The notes: generated by a model not told the origin, from the sequence alone. Positions 7,960-17,955 are shown, numbered from the stretch's first letter. The stretch is DNA of 64,000 nt from Desertivirga arenae (GCF_017355785.1 NZ_JAFEWE010000006.1:1-64000), one strand, 5' to 3'. Translations and numbers: made by a program.

Positions 7960-9159
7960 ATGAAGACATCTTTAAGGGTGGAATCCATCCAGTTACTGCG
8001 CGCTGTCGCGGTGATCCTGGTTGCTTATGTGCATATTGTTGATTCCTCCACATTCGCCAGTCCTCAACAAAAGAATCTTTTTTATCTTGAAAATTGGGGC
8101 GCTATCGGTCTTGATCTTTTTTTCGTGATTAGCGGTTTTATCATGACCGTTATTACCCCAAACTATGTCAATACCGGGAACTGGAAAGATTTTTTGTTGA
8201 AAAGAGCTTTAAGGATCATCCCAATCTACTGGCTATTATCCATTTTTTCCTATGTGGTATCAACAGCACGAGGTTCCTCCTTCAGCTTCGAAAAAATTAT
8301 AAAGACCGTTCTGTTCCTCCCGGTATTTGACACCTCCGAGTTTGTATTTCCAATCATCCCTGTAGGCTGGTCACTTTCTCTTGAAATGTACTTCTATCTT
8401 ATGATTGCAGGGCTGCTTATATATGCAAATAAGAATATTTATAGAAATCTTTTGATACTACTTGCGTGCCTGCCTGTTTTAGGACTTTTTCTTAAACCAG
8501 AAGCAGCGGTTTTTAAATTTTTATTCTCACCTCTCCTACTTGAGTTTGGAATGGGTATTATCAGCGGCCTGATCTTTCGTCGACTCACTTCGACCGTTAA
8601 TTCAGGGAACCGGTTGCAAATGCAAGCTCTGGCGACTACCCTAACTGTATTAGGCATGGGTCTTATGATCACCACTCTATTTACCGGATTTTCAAACGTT
8701 GCTGATGCAACAGTGGTGTCCGAGAATATAAACAAAGCCCTTTTGCGCGCTTTGATATGGGGAATACCATCTGCCCTATTCCTTACCGGTGTGGTTCTAT
8801 TAGAAAACCTCTTTCACCTAAGTTCTCCTAAATTGTTCGTTAGCCTGGGTGACGCGTCTTACTCATGTTACCTTCTACACACTACCATCCTTATTCCGAT
8901 CTCAATGAAGATCTTCAAGCTATCGGGTGTTGGAAATGGGGACCTATACATTTTTTTCAGCCTGCTCTTTGTGCTGGGTGGAAGCTTGTTTTTTTATGAG
9001 TTTGGCGAAAAGAGACTTAATAACTTTATTTACAACAATTACCTGGCAAAAAGGAACACTTCTAAGGTTAAAAAAGACAGGAAGCCAAAGCTGTTGGTGA
9101 ATAGAATGGCATTTCGACTGCGACGACCGTCTAAAACTACTGATAGCCCATTAGTTTAA
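7960..9159 (+). CDS. Acyltransferase-3 family membrane protein (OafA-like)
   Basis: A 399-residue integral membrane protein with about ten hydrophobic segments. The start SIQLLRAVAVILVAYVHI carries the family RxxA and H (residue 25), followed by NWGAIGLDLFFVISGFIM, the classic acyltransferase-3 signature. These proteins move O-acyl groups, often acetyl, onto surface polysaccharides or lipids, and the substrate here is unknown. The basic C-terminus (KVKKDRKPK) is cytoplasmic. The last 23 bases overlap the 3' end of the convergent ferredoxin gene, so the two transcripts share an antisense end. No sugar-modification genes are adjacent. Confidence 0.88.
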   Translation: MKTSLRVESIQLLRAVAVILVAYVHIVDSSTFASPQQKNLFYLENWGAIGLDLFFVISGFIMTVITPNYVNTGNWKDFLLKRALRIIPIYWLLSIFSYVVSTARGSSFSFEKIIKTVLFLPVFDTSEFVFPIIPVGWSLSLEMYFYLMIAGLLIYANKNIYRNLLILLACLPVLGLFLKPEAAVFKFLFSPLLLEFGMGIISGLIFRRLTSTVNSGNRLQMQALATTLTVLGMGLMITTLFTGFSNVADATVVSENINKALLRALIWGIPSALFLTGVVLLENLFHLSSPKLFVSLGDASYSCYLLHTTILIPISMKIFKLSGVGNGDLYIFFSLLFVLGGSLFFYEFGEKRLNNFIYNNYLAKRNTSKVKKDRKPKLLVNRMAFRLRRPSKTTDSPLV

Positions 9160-9454
9160 TATGTAGTCCGTCTATTTGAGGGTTCACTTTTAGCTGACAC
9201 GCGAGGCGACTGGATGCTGTGGCATCTGGCCTCGCGTCTAATGTTATTAATTCAGCTTCTTCAGGTTCTGGCAGATCATTACCGCCATTAATAACCTTAC
9301 AATGGCAATCGGCACATAATGCCATCCCGCCACAAGTAGCACGCATGTCATAATCAAATGTTTTAAGTGTTTCCATCAGGTTCAGATCAATTTCTTCTGG
9401 AATATCCAGTTTACGAACAACTCCTTCCCGGTCTTCAACTGTTATCCTTATCAT
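9137..9454 (-). CDS. [2Fe-2S] ferredoxin, adrenodoxin type
   Basis: I choose ATG 9454, which begins one base after the stop of the reductase gene and gives MIRITVEDREG. Two in-frame starts upstream (9466 and GTG 9472) would overlap that gene. The protein has 105 residues. The cluster motif is C-x5-C-x2-C (TCGGMALCADC) with the fourth Cys in RLACQL. Such ferredoxins carry one electron between a reductase and an acceptor. Its likely partner is the ferredoxin-NADP reductase encoded immediately upstream in the same operon. The terminal acceptor is not encoded nearby. Confidence 0.88.
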   Translation of the reverse strand: MIRITVEDREGVVRKLDIPEEIDLNLMETLKTFDYDMRATCGGMALCADCHCKVINGGNDLPEPEEAELITLDARPDATASSRLACQLKVNPQIDGLHIKLMGYQ

Positions 9455-9455
9455 A

Positions 9456-10466
9456 TCAAAATGCATTGACACCGTAAACGGTAGTGTACTTAAAACTTAG
9501 TTTCTGGTCAGGATATACATACTTAAAAGCACTTTGCGCCATTAACGCAGCTTCATGGAATCCCGAAAGTATTAATTTAAGTTTTCCTGGATAAGTATTT
9601 ATGTCTCCTATGGCGTAAATCCCTTCAACATTGGTAGAATAGTCGAAGGTATTCACTTCGATAGCAGCCTTGTCAATGTTCAAATTCCAATCTGCAATAG
9701 GTCCTAATTTAGGAGTAAGGCCAAATAAAGGAATAAAGAAGTCCGCATCAGTAATTAGCTTTTCATTATTCTTATCTGTAATAATTACTCCGCTTAGACG
9801 CTCGTCCCCCACCAGGGTACTTACCTGTGCTTGCAAAATCAGATTTATCCGGCCCAGTTTTGCCAGTTCAAACACTTTTTCAGCTGAGTCTGGGGCACCC
9901 CGAAAAGTTTCAGCACGATGGACAAGCGTCACTTCTTCTGCAACATCTGCCAGAAATATTGCCCAGTCTAAAGCAGAATCGCCACCTCCTGAAAGAACAA
10001 CTTTTTTACTTCTGAAAAGCTCAGGATCTTTTATCATGTAAGCAACACCTCTTCCTTCAAAAAGCTCCAGCTTTTCGATAACAGGCTTTCTAGGCTCAAA
10101 GCACCCTAATCCCCCGGCAATAACTACAGCCTTTGCCTCAACTACCGTATTGTCGGAAGTCCTTATTATAAAACTGCCGTCGGGTAGCTTTTGCAACTCG
10201 TCAACTCTTTCACCCAAGGTAAAGCCAGGATTAAAAGGAGCAGCCTGCTCCATCAGGTTATTCACCAATTCCTGGGCATTGATAACAGGATAGCCAGGAA
10301 TATCATAAATAGGTTTCTGAGGATATATTTCGGATAACTGTCCGCCCACTTGTGGAAGAACATCAATGAGATGGCAGCGCATCTTTAACAAGCCGGCTTC
10401 GAATACTGCAAAAAGACCTACTGGTCCTGCGCCTATAATGCAAATGTCTGTAATAACATGATCCAT
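9456..10466 (-). CDS. Ferredoxin--NADP reductase, thioredoxin-reductase-like type
   Basis: A flavoprotein of about 336 residues from ATG 10466 (MDHVITDICIIGAGPVG). A longer 12-residue N-terminus from 10502 looks non-native. The FAD-binding motif GAGPVGL is at the start, and the NADP-binding motif GGGDSALD lies mid-protein. The redox Cys pair of thioredoxin reductase is missing, as expected of the TrxR-like FNR class (EC 1.18.1.2). The end, AIGDINTYPGKLKLILSGFHEAALMA, is the typical FAD domain close. The stop is followed after one base by the ferredoxin start, so the pair is co-translated. A LysR gene lies 73 bases upstream on the same strand. Confidence 0.9.
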   Translation of the reverse strand: MDHVITDICIIGAGPVGLFAVFEAGLLKMRCHLIDVLPQVGGQLSEIYPQKPIYDIPGYPVINAQELVNNLMEQAAPFNPGFTLGERVDELQKLPDGSFIIRTSDNTVVEAKAVVIAGGLGCFEPRKPVIEKLELFEGRGVAYMIKDPELFRSKKVVLSGGGDSALDWAIFLADVAEEVTLVHRAETFRGAPDSAEKVFELAKLGRINLILQAQVSTLVGDERLSGVIITDKNNEKLITDADFFIPLFGLTPKLGPIADWNLNIDKAAIEVNTFDYSTNVEGIYAIGDINTYPGKLKLILSGFHEAALMAQSAFKYVYPDQKLSFKYTTVYGVNAF

Positions 10467-10539
10467 AATTATTTGCTTTTGATGAAGCAAATGTTGGAAC
10501 AATGCGGACCTGAAACAAATGATTAAAACTTATTCAGGA

Positions 10540-11439
10540 TTACTTTAAGTTATAATGAGTTGCACAAAAACGTTTAAAAAGGTGAACAAGCGAACTCACA
10601 TTTCCTTGAGAATGAACAAATTGAAAATCTCTGGAAATTTCGAGACCTTTAACATCTATAATGGTTAATTCGTTATATCGAAGTTCTTTTGTGATTGCCT
10701 GAACGGAGAGGAAAGCAGCCGCATCTGAATGCAGTAGATATTCTTTAATAGAAGCGGAGTTTTCAATCCTTGCTTCTACATTGAGATCTCTAGGATTCAA
10801 GCCAATTGCCAGGAGTGCGTTGTTGATCACCTCCAGTGTACCAGAGCCTTGCTCGCGCTTTATCAGGGGGATGTCGAGTAGCTGGCGGGGAACTATTTCA
10901 GTTAGCTTAGCCAATTGACTTCCACTTCTGGCTACCAGCACTATTTCATCTTTGATGAAATTGGAGTAGGCAAGCTGAGGAAAATGAGAACTCCCTTCTA
11001 CAAGACCAATATCCAATTTCTCATCAATAATTTTGTGAGAAATAGCATCTGTATTAGCCTCAGTAAAGGTAAAAGAAACGGCCGGGTAGGATTTTTTAAA
11101 CAAAGCAAGGAGCTTCGGAAGAACGGCTTGAGCGATCGTAGTACTTGCCCCAATTCTGAGAGTACCACCAATTGTATTATTCAGCTGTGCCAGCTCGGTA
11201 TCCAAAGCCGAATAAATATCAAAAACCTTCTCAGCATACCGCAAAAGAAGCTCTCCTGCAGCTGTCAAGCTAACAGAATTCCCATTTCTCTTGAAAAGCC
11301 TTTGGCCAGTTTGCTGCTCCAGCTCGCGGATGTGTTTTGTTACTGCAGGTTGGGTAATGAAAAGTTCCAGTGCGGCCTTCGTAAAGCTAAGCTTAGTTGC
11401 TACCGTATGAAAAACTTTAAGGCGGAAATCAAAAATCAT
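10540..11439 (-). CDS. LysR-family transcriptional regulator
   Basis: 299 residues, the standard LysR length. The N-terminal winged helix-turn-helix reads FHTVATKLSFTKAALELFITQPAVTKHIRELE, and residues 90-295 form the periplasmic-binding-like effector domain. The closest general look is to CysB/CbbR/CysL-type regulators. It is unusual in being co-directional with its probable target operon (reductase and ferredoxin) rather than divergent. A possible 27-residue membrane peptide starts just upstream. The effector cannot be deduced. Confidence 0.92.
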   Translation of the reverse strand: MIFDFRLKVFHTVATKLSFTKAALELFITQPAVTKHIRELEQQTGQRLFKRNGNSVSLTAAGELLLRYAEKVFDIYSALDTELAQLNNTIGGTLRIGASTTIAQAVLPKLLALFKKSYPAVSFTFTEANTDAISHKIIDEKLDIGLVEGSSHFPQLAYSNFIKDEIVLVARSGSQLAKLTEIVPRQLLDIPLIKREQGSGTLEVINNALLAIGLNPRDLNVEARIENSASIKEYLLHSDAAAFLSVQAITKELRYNELTIIDVKGLEISRDFQFVHSQGNVSSLVHLFKRFCATHYNLK

Positions 11440-11462
11440 ATTAAAGACCCGGGGAAACTAAA

Positions 11463-11546
11463 CTAAAACTTATTAACCTTCCGCATGCGGATTAAAATCA
11501 GAAGAATGAACACCAGCACGGCCACCAAAACTTTTAAATACAGCAT
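11463..11546 (-). CDS. Possible 27-residue single-helix membrane peptide
   Basis: ATG at 11546 opens a frame reading MLYLKVLVAVLVFILLILIR and then MRKVNKF before TAG at 11463-11465. It is almost entirely one transmembrane helix with a positively charged tail. It ends 23 bases before the LysR start, on the same strand, so both could share a transcript. Such short hydrophobic peptides resemble KdpF/CydX-type subunits or leader peptides, but no partner is adjacent. Length alone makes a chance frame possible. Confidence 0.35.
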   Translation of the reverse strand: MLYLKVLVAVLVFILLILIRMRKVNKF

Positions 11547-11708
11547 AACACTATCAATCGTTTAATAAAGATGAATGTAAAGTTAAGTCACAAACACAAT
11601 TGAAATTAAAAAAACTGACATTTTAGAAGTTTTAACTTTTAAATTAGGATTAAAATACTTCTATTTGAATTATAAATCTTACCCCCCACAAGTAGAATCT
11701 GAATAGAT

Positions 11709-12470
11709 ATGAAAGTTCCTGGCAGAAGAAGTTTTATTCAAAAAGCATCAATGGGTACTTTGATGGCTTTAAGTATACCTCAGCTAATACTCACTGCGTT
11801 TGCAGAAGATGATGCAAAGAACAAGAAAATACCTTTAGCAAAAAACGAGATCGTGTTATTTCAGGGTGATTCTATCACCGATGCAGGAAGGGCAAGGGAA
11901 AACTTTAACGTGAACGATCAAAAAGCGTTAGGCAACGGATACGCTTACCTTGCTACTGCAGACCTTCTGAATGACAATCCTCAGAAGCACCTTAAAATAT
12001 ATAACAGAGGTATTAGCGGTAATAAAGTTTATCAGCTTACTGAACGATGGGAAGAGGATACGTTTAAGTTAGAACCTACAGTCCTTAGTATCCTTATCGG
12101 AGTGAATGATTTTTGGCACATGAAAAAACATGGATACTCAGGAACGCTGGAGACTTACAGGAACGATTATAAGGCGCTATTAGACAAAACAAAGCAGAAA
12201 TTGCCGGATCTAAAGTTGATAATAGGAGAACCCTTTGCGATTCTTGGTACAGCAGTAGATGCAAGCTGGTTCCCGGCATTTAAAGAATATCAGGAAGCAG
12301 CAAAAGAAATAGCCAACAGCTATAATGCCGCGTTCATTCCCTATCAGCGCATCTTCGATAACGCGTTGAAACTGGCACCAGGAGAATACTGGGCCCCAGA
12401 TGGAGTGCATCCTAGTATAGCAGGTGCACGATTAATGGCCACTGCATGGTTAGAAACTATTAAGGGATAA
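11709..12470 (+). CDS. Tat-exported SGNH/GDSL-type hydrolase
   Basis: A 253-residue esterase or deacetylase of the SGNH fold. The signal RRSFIQKAS followed by a hydrophobic stretch is a twin-arginine export signal, so the enzyme should fold before export to the periplasm. Block I is GDSITDAG (catalytic Ser), block II is the GISGN region, block III is GVND, and block V is DGVHPS (catalytic Asp-x-x-His). Substrates of such proteins include acetylated sugars and lipids, and the one here is unknown. The gene is monocistronic with its own strong terminator. The preceding gap of about 160 bases is AT-rich. Confidence 0.9.
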   Translation: MKVPGRRSFIQKASMGTLMALSIPQLILTAFAEDDAKNKKIPLAKNEIVLFQGDSITDAGRARENFNVNDQKALGNGYAYLATADLLNDNPQKHLKIYNRGISGNKVYQLTERWEEDTFKLEPTVLSILIGVNDFWHMKKHGYSGTLETYRNDYKALLDKTKQKLPDLKLIIGEPFAILGTAVDASWFPAFKEYQEAAKEIANSYNAAFIPYQRIFDNALKLAPGEYWAPDGVHPSIAGARLMATAWLETIKG

Positions 12471-12475
12471 TATAG

Positions 12476-12512
12476 AAACAAAGAAGGAAGCCTGAGGCTT
12501 CCTTCTTTGTTT
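12476..12512. terminator. Bidirectional terminator after the SGNH hydrolase gene
   Basis: Perfect 17-bp stem, 12476-12492 with 12496-12512, with core GGAAGCC/GGCTTCC and a 3-nt loop, with AAACAAAG and CTTTGTTT flanks. Its right arm overlaps the stop codon of the convergent SYLF gene. Confidence 0.9.
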
Positions 12513-13185
12513 AAAATGAAGTTAATGACTCCTTCAGATCTTTAACAGATGATTGGCTTGTAGATGAAGACGTTGATAAAACTGATGAAGCTTTAACACT
12601 TTTTCCATAGAAAGCAGTATTATACTCCTTATCCACATCGAGGACCGTACCATTCAAAGTTATGCCTGCAAATAAGCCCTTGCTACGTGAGTAAGAGTAA
12701 ACTTCGGCGTCCAATTTGGTGTCAGTATTAGCGGTTGCGTTACGACCTACAGGCCCGGCAGCCACAGATGCATCGCCTCCAAGACTAAATTTTCTCTGAC
12801 CAATATTGGCTAACGTAGATCTGTTTTTGAATACTAACACAAGATCAACTGCCTGTACTCCAGCCTGAAAGCCTATACTTCCGCCGGTAAGGGTAACAAA
12901 CAAAGGATCACTCCAATTACCATCTGCATTCTTAACCATAGCAACACCTTTGCCTCTTTTACCGCCAATTCCAAGGCCTGCATTAATCATACTTGGAATG
13001 ATCACAATTCCTTGGGCTTGTTGTAAAAGTTCTTCCGGTATAGACTCTTTCATGTTCTTGAATTCGTTCAGGATCTCTGTCGATTTCTGAATCTTCTCCT
13101 GTTGTTTAGTCTGTGCACTCGCGGGCACTACCAGAGCAAGAACGCATAGAAATGCACCTACTCTCTTTAACAATTGTCTTTTCAT
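12511..13185 (-). CDS. SYLF (Ysc84-type) lipid-binding domain protein, exported
   Basis: 224 residues. The basic start MKRQLLKRV and a hydrophobic stretch ending in PASAQT form a Sec signal peptide, so the protein is periplasmic or outer-membrane associated. The SYLF/Ysc84 domain spans about 30-190, with IPEELLQQAQGIVIIPS, the G-rich GIGGKRGKGVAMVK and the conserved GPVGRNATANTD segment. In other organisms SYLF domains bind phosphoinositides or lipids, and the bacterial role is unknown. The tail is Ser-rich and low in complexity. It is monocistronic and shares a terminator with the convergent SGNH gene. Confidence 0.85.
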   Translation of the reverse strand: MKRQLLKRVGAFLCVLALVVPASAQTKQQEKIQKSTEILNEFKNMKESIPEELLQQAQGIVIIPSMINAGLGIGGKRGKGVAMVKNADGNWSDPLFVTLTGGSIGFQAGVQAVDLVLVFKNRSTLANIGQRKFSLGGDASVAAGPVGRNATANTDTKLDAEVYSYSRSKGLFAGITLNGTVLDVDKEYNTAFYGKSVKASSVLSTSSSTSQSSVKDLKESLTSF

Positions 13186-13297
13186 AGCTATTTCTATTGA
13201 TGTACAGGTTTAACTAATGAAAAAATGAGAGGTTTTCATTAAATTGATTTTTACTTAATCCCTGCAAAAACCATAAAGCTCTGCTTATACAATTCCT

Positions 13298-13305
13298 TAC
13301 CTTTG
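13298..13305 (+). promoter_or_regulatory. Consensus -7 box directly before queG (TACCTTTG)
   Basis: TACCTTTG matches TAnnTTTG exactly and ends five bases before the ATG at 13311. If used, transcription would begin at or next to the start codon, giving a leaderless mRNA. A -33 TTTG is not obvious. Confidence 0.4.
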
Positions 13306-13310
13306 TATAG

Positions 13311-14273
13311 ATGAACTTGGAGGCCGGGAGATATAGTCAACTCATTAAGAACGAGGCAAAAAGACTCGGATTTTTATTTTGTGGAATTTCAAAGGCTGAG
13401 TTTCTTGAAGAGGAAGCTCCGCGGCTTGAAAACTGGCTTAAGAATCAGTACAATGGCAAAATGGGCTATATGGAGAATCATTTTGACAAAAGGCTCGACC
13501 CCACCAAATTAGTGGAAGGAGCTAAATCTGTAATCTCCCTTGCCTATAACTACTTCACACCTACCCTTCAGAAAGATCCCGATGCTCCAAAAATATCTAA
13601 ATATGCGTACGGCACAGATTATCATTTTGTAATCAAAGAAAAGCTTAAAGAGCTGCTCAATACAATCCATGAGCAGATAGGTCAGGTGGGGGGACGAGCC
13701 TTTGTTGATTCTGCGCCAGTGCTTGACAAAGCCTGGGCTAAAAAAAGCGGGATTGGCTGGACAGGAAAAAATTCAAATCTTCTTAATAAAAGTGCAGGCT
13801 CCTTCTTTTTTCTTGCAGAGCTTATCATTGATACCGAACTGGAATACGATACGCCTTCAACTAAAGATCATTGTGGCACCTGTACCCGTTGTATTGACGC
13901 CTGCCCTACTGATGCTATTGTTTCTCCTTATATCGTAAATGGTAGCCGGTGTATCTCTTATCTGACTATAGAATTGAAGGAGGAAATCCCCTCTGAGTTT
14001 AAGGGCAAGATGGACAATTGGATATTTGGCTGTGACATTTGTCAGGATGTTTGTCCATGGAACCGATTCTCGACCCTTCACAATGAGGCAGCATTTAATC
14101 CCCATCCCGAGTTAAAAGACATGAACAAGCGGAATTGGGAAGAAATTACGGAGGAAGTGTTTGCCCGGATATTCAAGAACTCAGCAGTTAAAAGGACTAA
14201 GTTTTCCGGGTTAAAAAGGAATATTAGCTTTTTGCAGGAAGTCTCTGTTGAATCCACAGAAGAATTACCTTAA
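13311..14273 (+). CDS. queG: Epoxyqueuosine reductase
   Basis: QueG (EC 1.17.99.6) performs the last step of queuosine synthesis in tRNA, reducing epoxyqueuosine with a cobalamin cofactor and two [4Fe-4S] clusters. The 320-residue protein shows the cofactor-proximal segment [17 protein letters not shown] with WTGKN (residues 131-153), the first ferredoxin motif C188-GT-C191-TR-C194-IDA-C198-P, and the second set C241-DI-C244-QDV-C248-P plus an extra Cys at 214. The C-terminal HEAT-like extension of longer homologues is absent. The last four bases overlap the convergent receptor gene. Confidence 0.95.
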   Translation: MNLEAGRYSQLIKNEAKRLGFLFCGISKAEFLEEEAPRLENWLKNQYNGKMGYMENHFDKRLDPTKLVEGAKSVISLAYNYFTPTLQKDPDAPKISKYAYGTDYHFVIKEKLKELLNTIHEQIGQVGGRAFVDSAPVLDKAWAKKSGIGWTGKNSNLLNKSAGSFFFLAELIIDTELEYDTPSTKDHCGTCTRCIDACPTDAIVSPYIVNGSRCISYLTIELKEEIPSEFKGKMDNWIFGCDICQDVCPWNRFSTLHNEAAFNPHPELKDMNKRNWEEITEEVFARIFKNSAVKRTKFSGLKRNISFLQEVSVESTEELP

Positions 14274-17125
14274 TAAAAGCTTCCATCTCCCCTGCGCATC
14301 ATTTGCCGTCCGTTCCTTGTTGGTGTTCCTGTCCATTTGGAAGGTGCCCAACGAAAATTCAACATAAAATAACGACTAAGAGCATTTGATTGCGTTTGCG
14401 TACGACTATTTGCCGTAACAGTAAGATTAGTAAAGCTATTCTCTTTCAGGATATCGAATACCTGAAGACCCAGGGTGCCGTTCTTGCGTTTAAAAAATTG
14501 TTTCTGGATAGAGGTATTTATAACCAAAGGATTAGAGGTAAGCGCTGCACTTAAACCACTCGTAAAATTTTGACTAGCACTAAATGTTAGATAGGTTGTC
14601 TTTTGAAGATAAACTCTGCCATCTGCATTAAATGCCCATCTTCGGTTCCAGGTATTTCGATCAGAAATAGAGTAGTCTGCTTTAGTATAAACGAAGTTGA
14701 TGTTAGGGTTAAATTCTACGGCCTCTGCAGGATTGATCTGCAAGCCGAGGCGTTGGTTGAAATTCCAGCTATTTGAGGTTATTTTGAGTGGAACAGCGTC
14801 AGGGTCGAGTCTTTTGTCAGCGCGACTAAAGGTAATTCCATGATTGTTGGAAATAGTTCCGTTATACCTCAAGCTATATTTTCTATCTGCAAAAGATTTA
14901 CTGATATTATAGTTTCCTGAATAGGCTCTGATTCCGCTTACGTTAGTATAAGTTGTTTCATAAATAAAATTGGTGCTATCTCCATAATAAGTGGAATTTG
15001 CAACGACAGAATTTTCAACGAAGCGGGCTGTAAGGTTCAGTGAATAATTCAACCTGGAGTTCGCAATATAATTATTATAAGCAAAATTGATATTGTGATT
15101 AAACGATGCTTTCAGATTTGGATTTCCAACAACCGGATTATTTATATTAGATACATCTCTAACTGGTTGGATCTGATCAAAAGTTGGTTCCTGCGCATTT
15201 CCTGTATAGTTTAAACTTAACCTGTGCTGGCGGGAAAACTGATACTCCAGTCGTGCAATAGGGATCAGAAAGAAATTTGTTCTTCTTAAACCTGTATCTA
15301 TCGAAGCTTTTTTCCGCTCACCCTCCAGAAGGGTTGGAATTGCGGTAACACCTAACGAGAAGTTGTATTTTTTTTCTGTAAATCGGTAGTTCAACGATAA
15401 GCGCGTTTCTGTAAATGAGTAGTTGAAAATATTACTAAGTGAATCAATTCTAAAGGGTGTTCCGTTGATTGTATTATCTGTAAAAGCCCTGTTATCGTAG
15501 GCTCTTCTGTTAGTCTGAGCGTTAAAATCCATTCTTGATTTGTTACTTAGACTTTCCGAAAAGGTGGCGCTTGCACGAAGGGAATTTGTAAGACTATTTC
15601 TTATTATGAGTCGCCTTATTAGAGAGTCTTTGAAAGCAATGTCGTCATTCGTGCGGGGATCGTAGAATTGAAGGTTTGTATTTTGTTCGGTCTCAATTTC
15701 TGTAGAATTGTTAGAATAGTTTACGTTGACAGAGAAGTTCCTGCCTTTTTTCGCAAAGATGTGCTGATAAAGAAGACTTCCTCCAAAAGTTGGCGCAGTG
15801 TTATCGGTTGAGTTTTTCCCTGAACTTATCTGCCTGTTTCTTAATGAACGTTGTGAATTAATAGTATTGGAGCCATTTAGCGAATAGGTATAGCTGATAT
15901 TAGGCTGAACACGCAAATAATTAAATTTATCAATATCGTATTCCAAATCGAAATTAAAATTTCCAGATTGACCATTTCGATCATTTGCTCCATTTCTTTC
16001 GGTGTAAATCGTATTAACACTATCTATAAATGTTTCCGTAATGCTATTGCTGGTAGAGTTATTATTATTTAATCTAAAAGATAGACCGGTATTAAGATCC
16101 ATTTTCGGGTTTATTTTATCCCTGTAACCGAAAGAGGCATTTCCAGTTTTATTCGTTCCACTGGTTCCCGATACTCCGCCAGAGAAATTTCCACTATTAG
16201 CGTTTCCTGAACCGTTACCTCTGTTTCCAGAACCATTGTTTCCCTGATTGCCACCGTTGTTCCCTCCACCAGAAAAGCCTCCATTACCAGATCCCGCAAC
16301 CCCAATAACGGTATTGCTAAGACCCGTACTAGCCGTAAGCACCCTATTTCCACTCATTCGTTGTCCCCACAGTCCTGTTTCCAGTCGCTCATTGCTTCCA
16401 AGCCCTCCATTTATCCTGGCAATATTACCCACTGATCTATTTGCCTTGGTAGTTAGATTCAGCACTTTTCTTGGCTCGCCATCTTTAATTCCAGTCCTCG
16501 CTGCCTGATCCCCATAATCGTCCACAAACTGCGCTTTTTCGATGATCTCAGCAGGCAGGTTCTGTATTGCATTTGCCACATCGCCACCTGAATAATCCTT
16601 TCCATTCAACCGGGCTTTTGTAACTGCTTGTCCCTGGAATGTGACGGAGCCGTCAGTACCAACCTCAACTCCTTCCATTTTCTTCAAAAGCTCATCCACT
16701 GTTGCATTTTCCCTTACTTTATAATCGGTTGCCCTGAATTCAACGGTATCTTCTTTGTAGGTAATAGATGGAGTACCATTCACCGTTACTTCCTTTAGAA
16801 GATTTGATGAAGATTTCAAAATAATCGGATCCAGGATGAGCCGTTTAGTTGCATCATTATATAGGAAACGCTTATTAAAATTACTAAAACCAAGGCTCTT
16901 CACTGAAATTACAAACTGTCCTGCCTGAACATTTTTGAAGATGAAGATACCATCGCCATTTGTTACTGTTTTTAAAGTGTCTTTCGTCGAGGTTAAAGTA
17001 ACTGAAGCAGCAATTACTGTGTTATCTGTACTATCTTTTACAATTCCGCTAACTTCATGACTTAGCTGGGCCTTCAGCGCCAATGTCAACAGAAGCAGAC
17101 AGCACAGAGATAAGATCTTTTTCAT
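14270..17125 (-). CDS. TonB-type outer-membrane beta-barrel receptor with CarboxypepD-regulatory domain
   Basis: 951 residues. A Sec signal peptide ([20 protein letters not shown]) precedes a carboxypeptidase-regulatory-like beta sandwich (about 22-105), then a plug-like domain ([39 protein letters not shown]), then a long beta barrel ending in an aromatic residue. This is the outer-membrane beta-barrel type common in Bacteroidota, related to SusC but without a SusD neighbour. Residues about 272-325 form an extreme Gly/Asn/Ser-rich insertion, probably a surface loop or linker. The gene lies 17 bases downstream of a secreted Gly-rich protein gene and probably shares its transcript. The ligand is unknown. 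Confidence 0.87.
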   Translation of the reverse strand: MKKILSLCCLLLLTLALKAQLSHEVSGIVKDSTDNTVIAASVTLTSTKDTLKTVTNGDGIFIFKNVQAGQFVISVKSLGFSNFNKRFLYNDATKRLILDPIILKSSSNLLKEVTVNGTPSITYKEDTVEFRATDYKVRENATVDELLKKMEGVEVGTDGSVTFQGQAVTKARLNGKDYSGGDVANAIQNLPAEIIEKAQFVDDYGDQAARTGIKDGEPRKVLNLTTKANRSVGNIARINGGLGSNERLETGLWGQRMSGNRVLTASTGLSNTVIGVAGSGNGGFSGGGNNGGNQGNNGSGNRGNGSGNANSGNFSGGVSGTSGTNKTGNASFGYRDKINPKMDLNTGLSFRLNNNNSTSNSITETFIDSVNTIYTERNGANDRNGQSGNFNFDLEYDIDKFNYLRVQPNISYTYSLNGSNTINSQRSLRNRQISSGKNSTDNTAPTFGGSLLYQHIFAKKGRNFSVNVNYSNNSTEIETEQNTNLQFYDPRTNDDIAFKDSLIRRLIIRNSLTNSLRASATFSESLSNKSRMDFNAQTNRRAYDNRAFTDNTINGTPFRIDSLSNIFNYSFTETRLSLNYRFTEKKYNFSLGVTAIPTLLEGERKKASIDTGLRRTNFFLIPIARLEYQFSRQHRLSLNYTGNAQEPTFDQIQPVRDVSNINNPVVGNPNLKASFNHNINFAYNNYIANSRLNYSLNLTARFVENSVVANSTYYGDSTNFIYETTYTNVSGIRAYSGNYNISKSFADRKYSLRYNGTISNNHGITFSRADKRLDPDAVPLKITSNSWNFNQRLGLQINPAEAVEFNPNINFVYTKADYSISDRNTWNRRWAFNADGRVYLQKTTYLTFSASQNFTSGLSAALTSNPLVINTSIQKQFFKRKNGTLGLQVFDILKENSFTNLTVTANSRTQTQSNALSRYFMLNFRWAPSKWTGTPTRNGRQMMRRGDGSFY

Positions 17126-17142
17126 TTTATATTGGGCTAAGG

Positions 17143-17955
17143 TTATTGCTTCGCAAGCGTGTATTTTTCCCAGAAGAAGGTTGGTTCAAACATAGAAGGA
17201 TCAAAGTTCTGACGACTTCCTCCGCCTCCATTTCCTCCGCCTCCAAAGCCACCAGCCCCAAATCCACCCTCCCGGTTTCCTCCACCCTCAAACCTGATAT
17301 TCATTTGACGGCCATTTACTTTTATACTATAGGCAAACTCTTTAGACTTGGCCGCATCAATTTGCAGCAAAGTAAAGGGAATTGCTAATTCATAAATATA
17401 AGTTCCGTGAAGGTCTACACGCGATACTGCTTTGACACCGTACTCATTGTAAATAGAAATTAGTGAATCTGCTATACTTTCCACTCCTAATACTTTAATT
17501 TCCCTGGACTGTGCAAGTTGCTGCTTTCTACGCTCAAGCACCGCAGCAGAATCCACCGTTCCTCCCTGCCCCCCCATTCTTTGTCCAAATCCTCCCTGCC
17601 CTCTTTGTCCTCTGGTTTGCCTGCTTACTACCGGAAACGTAAATGACGCAGCGTCCTTTTCCTTTTTCTTTCCAGCAGCATTCACCGTGAAAGTTATTCC
17701 TCCCATTAATATCTTGTTTACATCGGTCGACTGAATAACGAGATAGAGATTAGTAGCATCATTACTTAAACTGTAAGAGAGACGGGTATTTTTATTGTAA
17801 GCCTGAAACCTTGTTGCCGGATCAAGCTTTCCATCGGCTTTTAAGGGAGAAGCAGCCCAGAGTGCATTTTGCTGAGTTTCGGGTAATTTCTGGCCAATGG
17901 CCTGAAGTGCAACAGATGCAAGGATAGCGCTAACTGTGAGTTTTAAAAGATTCAT
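17143..17955 (-). CDS. Secreted Gly-rich protein, possible CBM9/DOMON-like fold
   Basis: 270 residues with a Sec signal peptide ending near AIGQK. Residues 30-80 (LWAASPLKADGKLDPA, LSYSLSNDATNLYLVIQSTD) resemble the start of CBM9-type or DOMON beta sandwiches, which bind sugars or haem in the periplasm. This is only a resemblance. Two Gly-rich inserts stand out: one around 113-135 (RGQRGQGGFGQRMGGQGG) and one near the end (GGNREGGFGAGGFGGGG). It is the first gene of a two-gene unit with the TonB-type receptor, so a role in binding or processing that receptor's ligand is a fair inference. Confidence 0.6.
   Translation of the reverse strand: MNLLKLTVSAILASVALQAIGQKLPETQQNALWAASPLKADGKLDPATRFQAYNKNTRLSYSLSNDATNLYLVIQSTDVNKILMGGITFTVNAAGKKKEKDAASFTFPVVSRQTRGQRGQGGFGQRMGGQGGTVDSAAVLERRKQQLAQSREIKVLGVESIADSLISIYNEYGVKAVSRVDLHGTYIYELAIPFTLLQIDAAKSKEFAYSIKVNGRQMNIRFEGGGNREGGFGAGGFGGGGNGGGGSRQNFDPSMFEPTFFWEKYTLAKQ

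Noticed and set aside
16111-16508. Long frames opposite the Gly/Asn-rich part of the receptor gene
   Set aside because: Shadows caused by the biased codon composition of the low-complexity segment.
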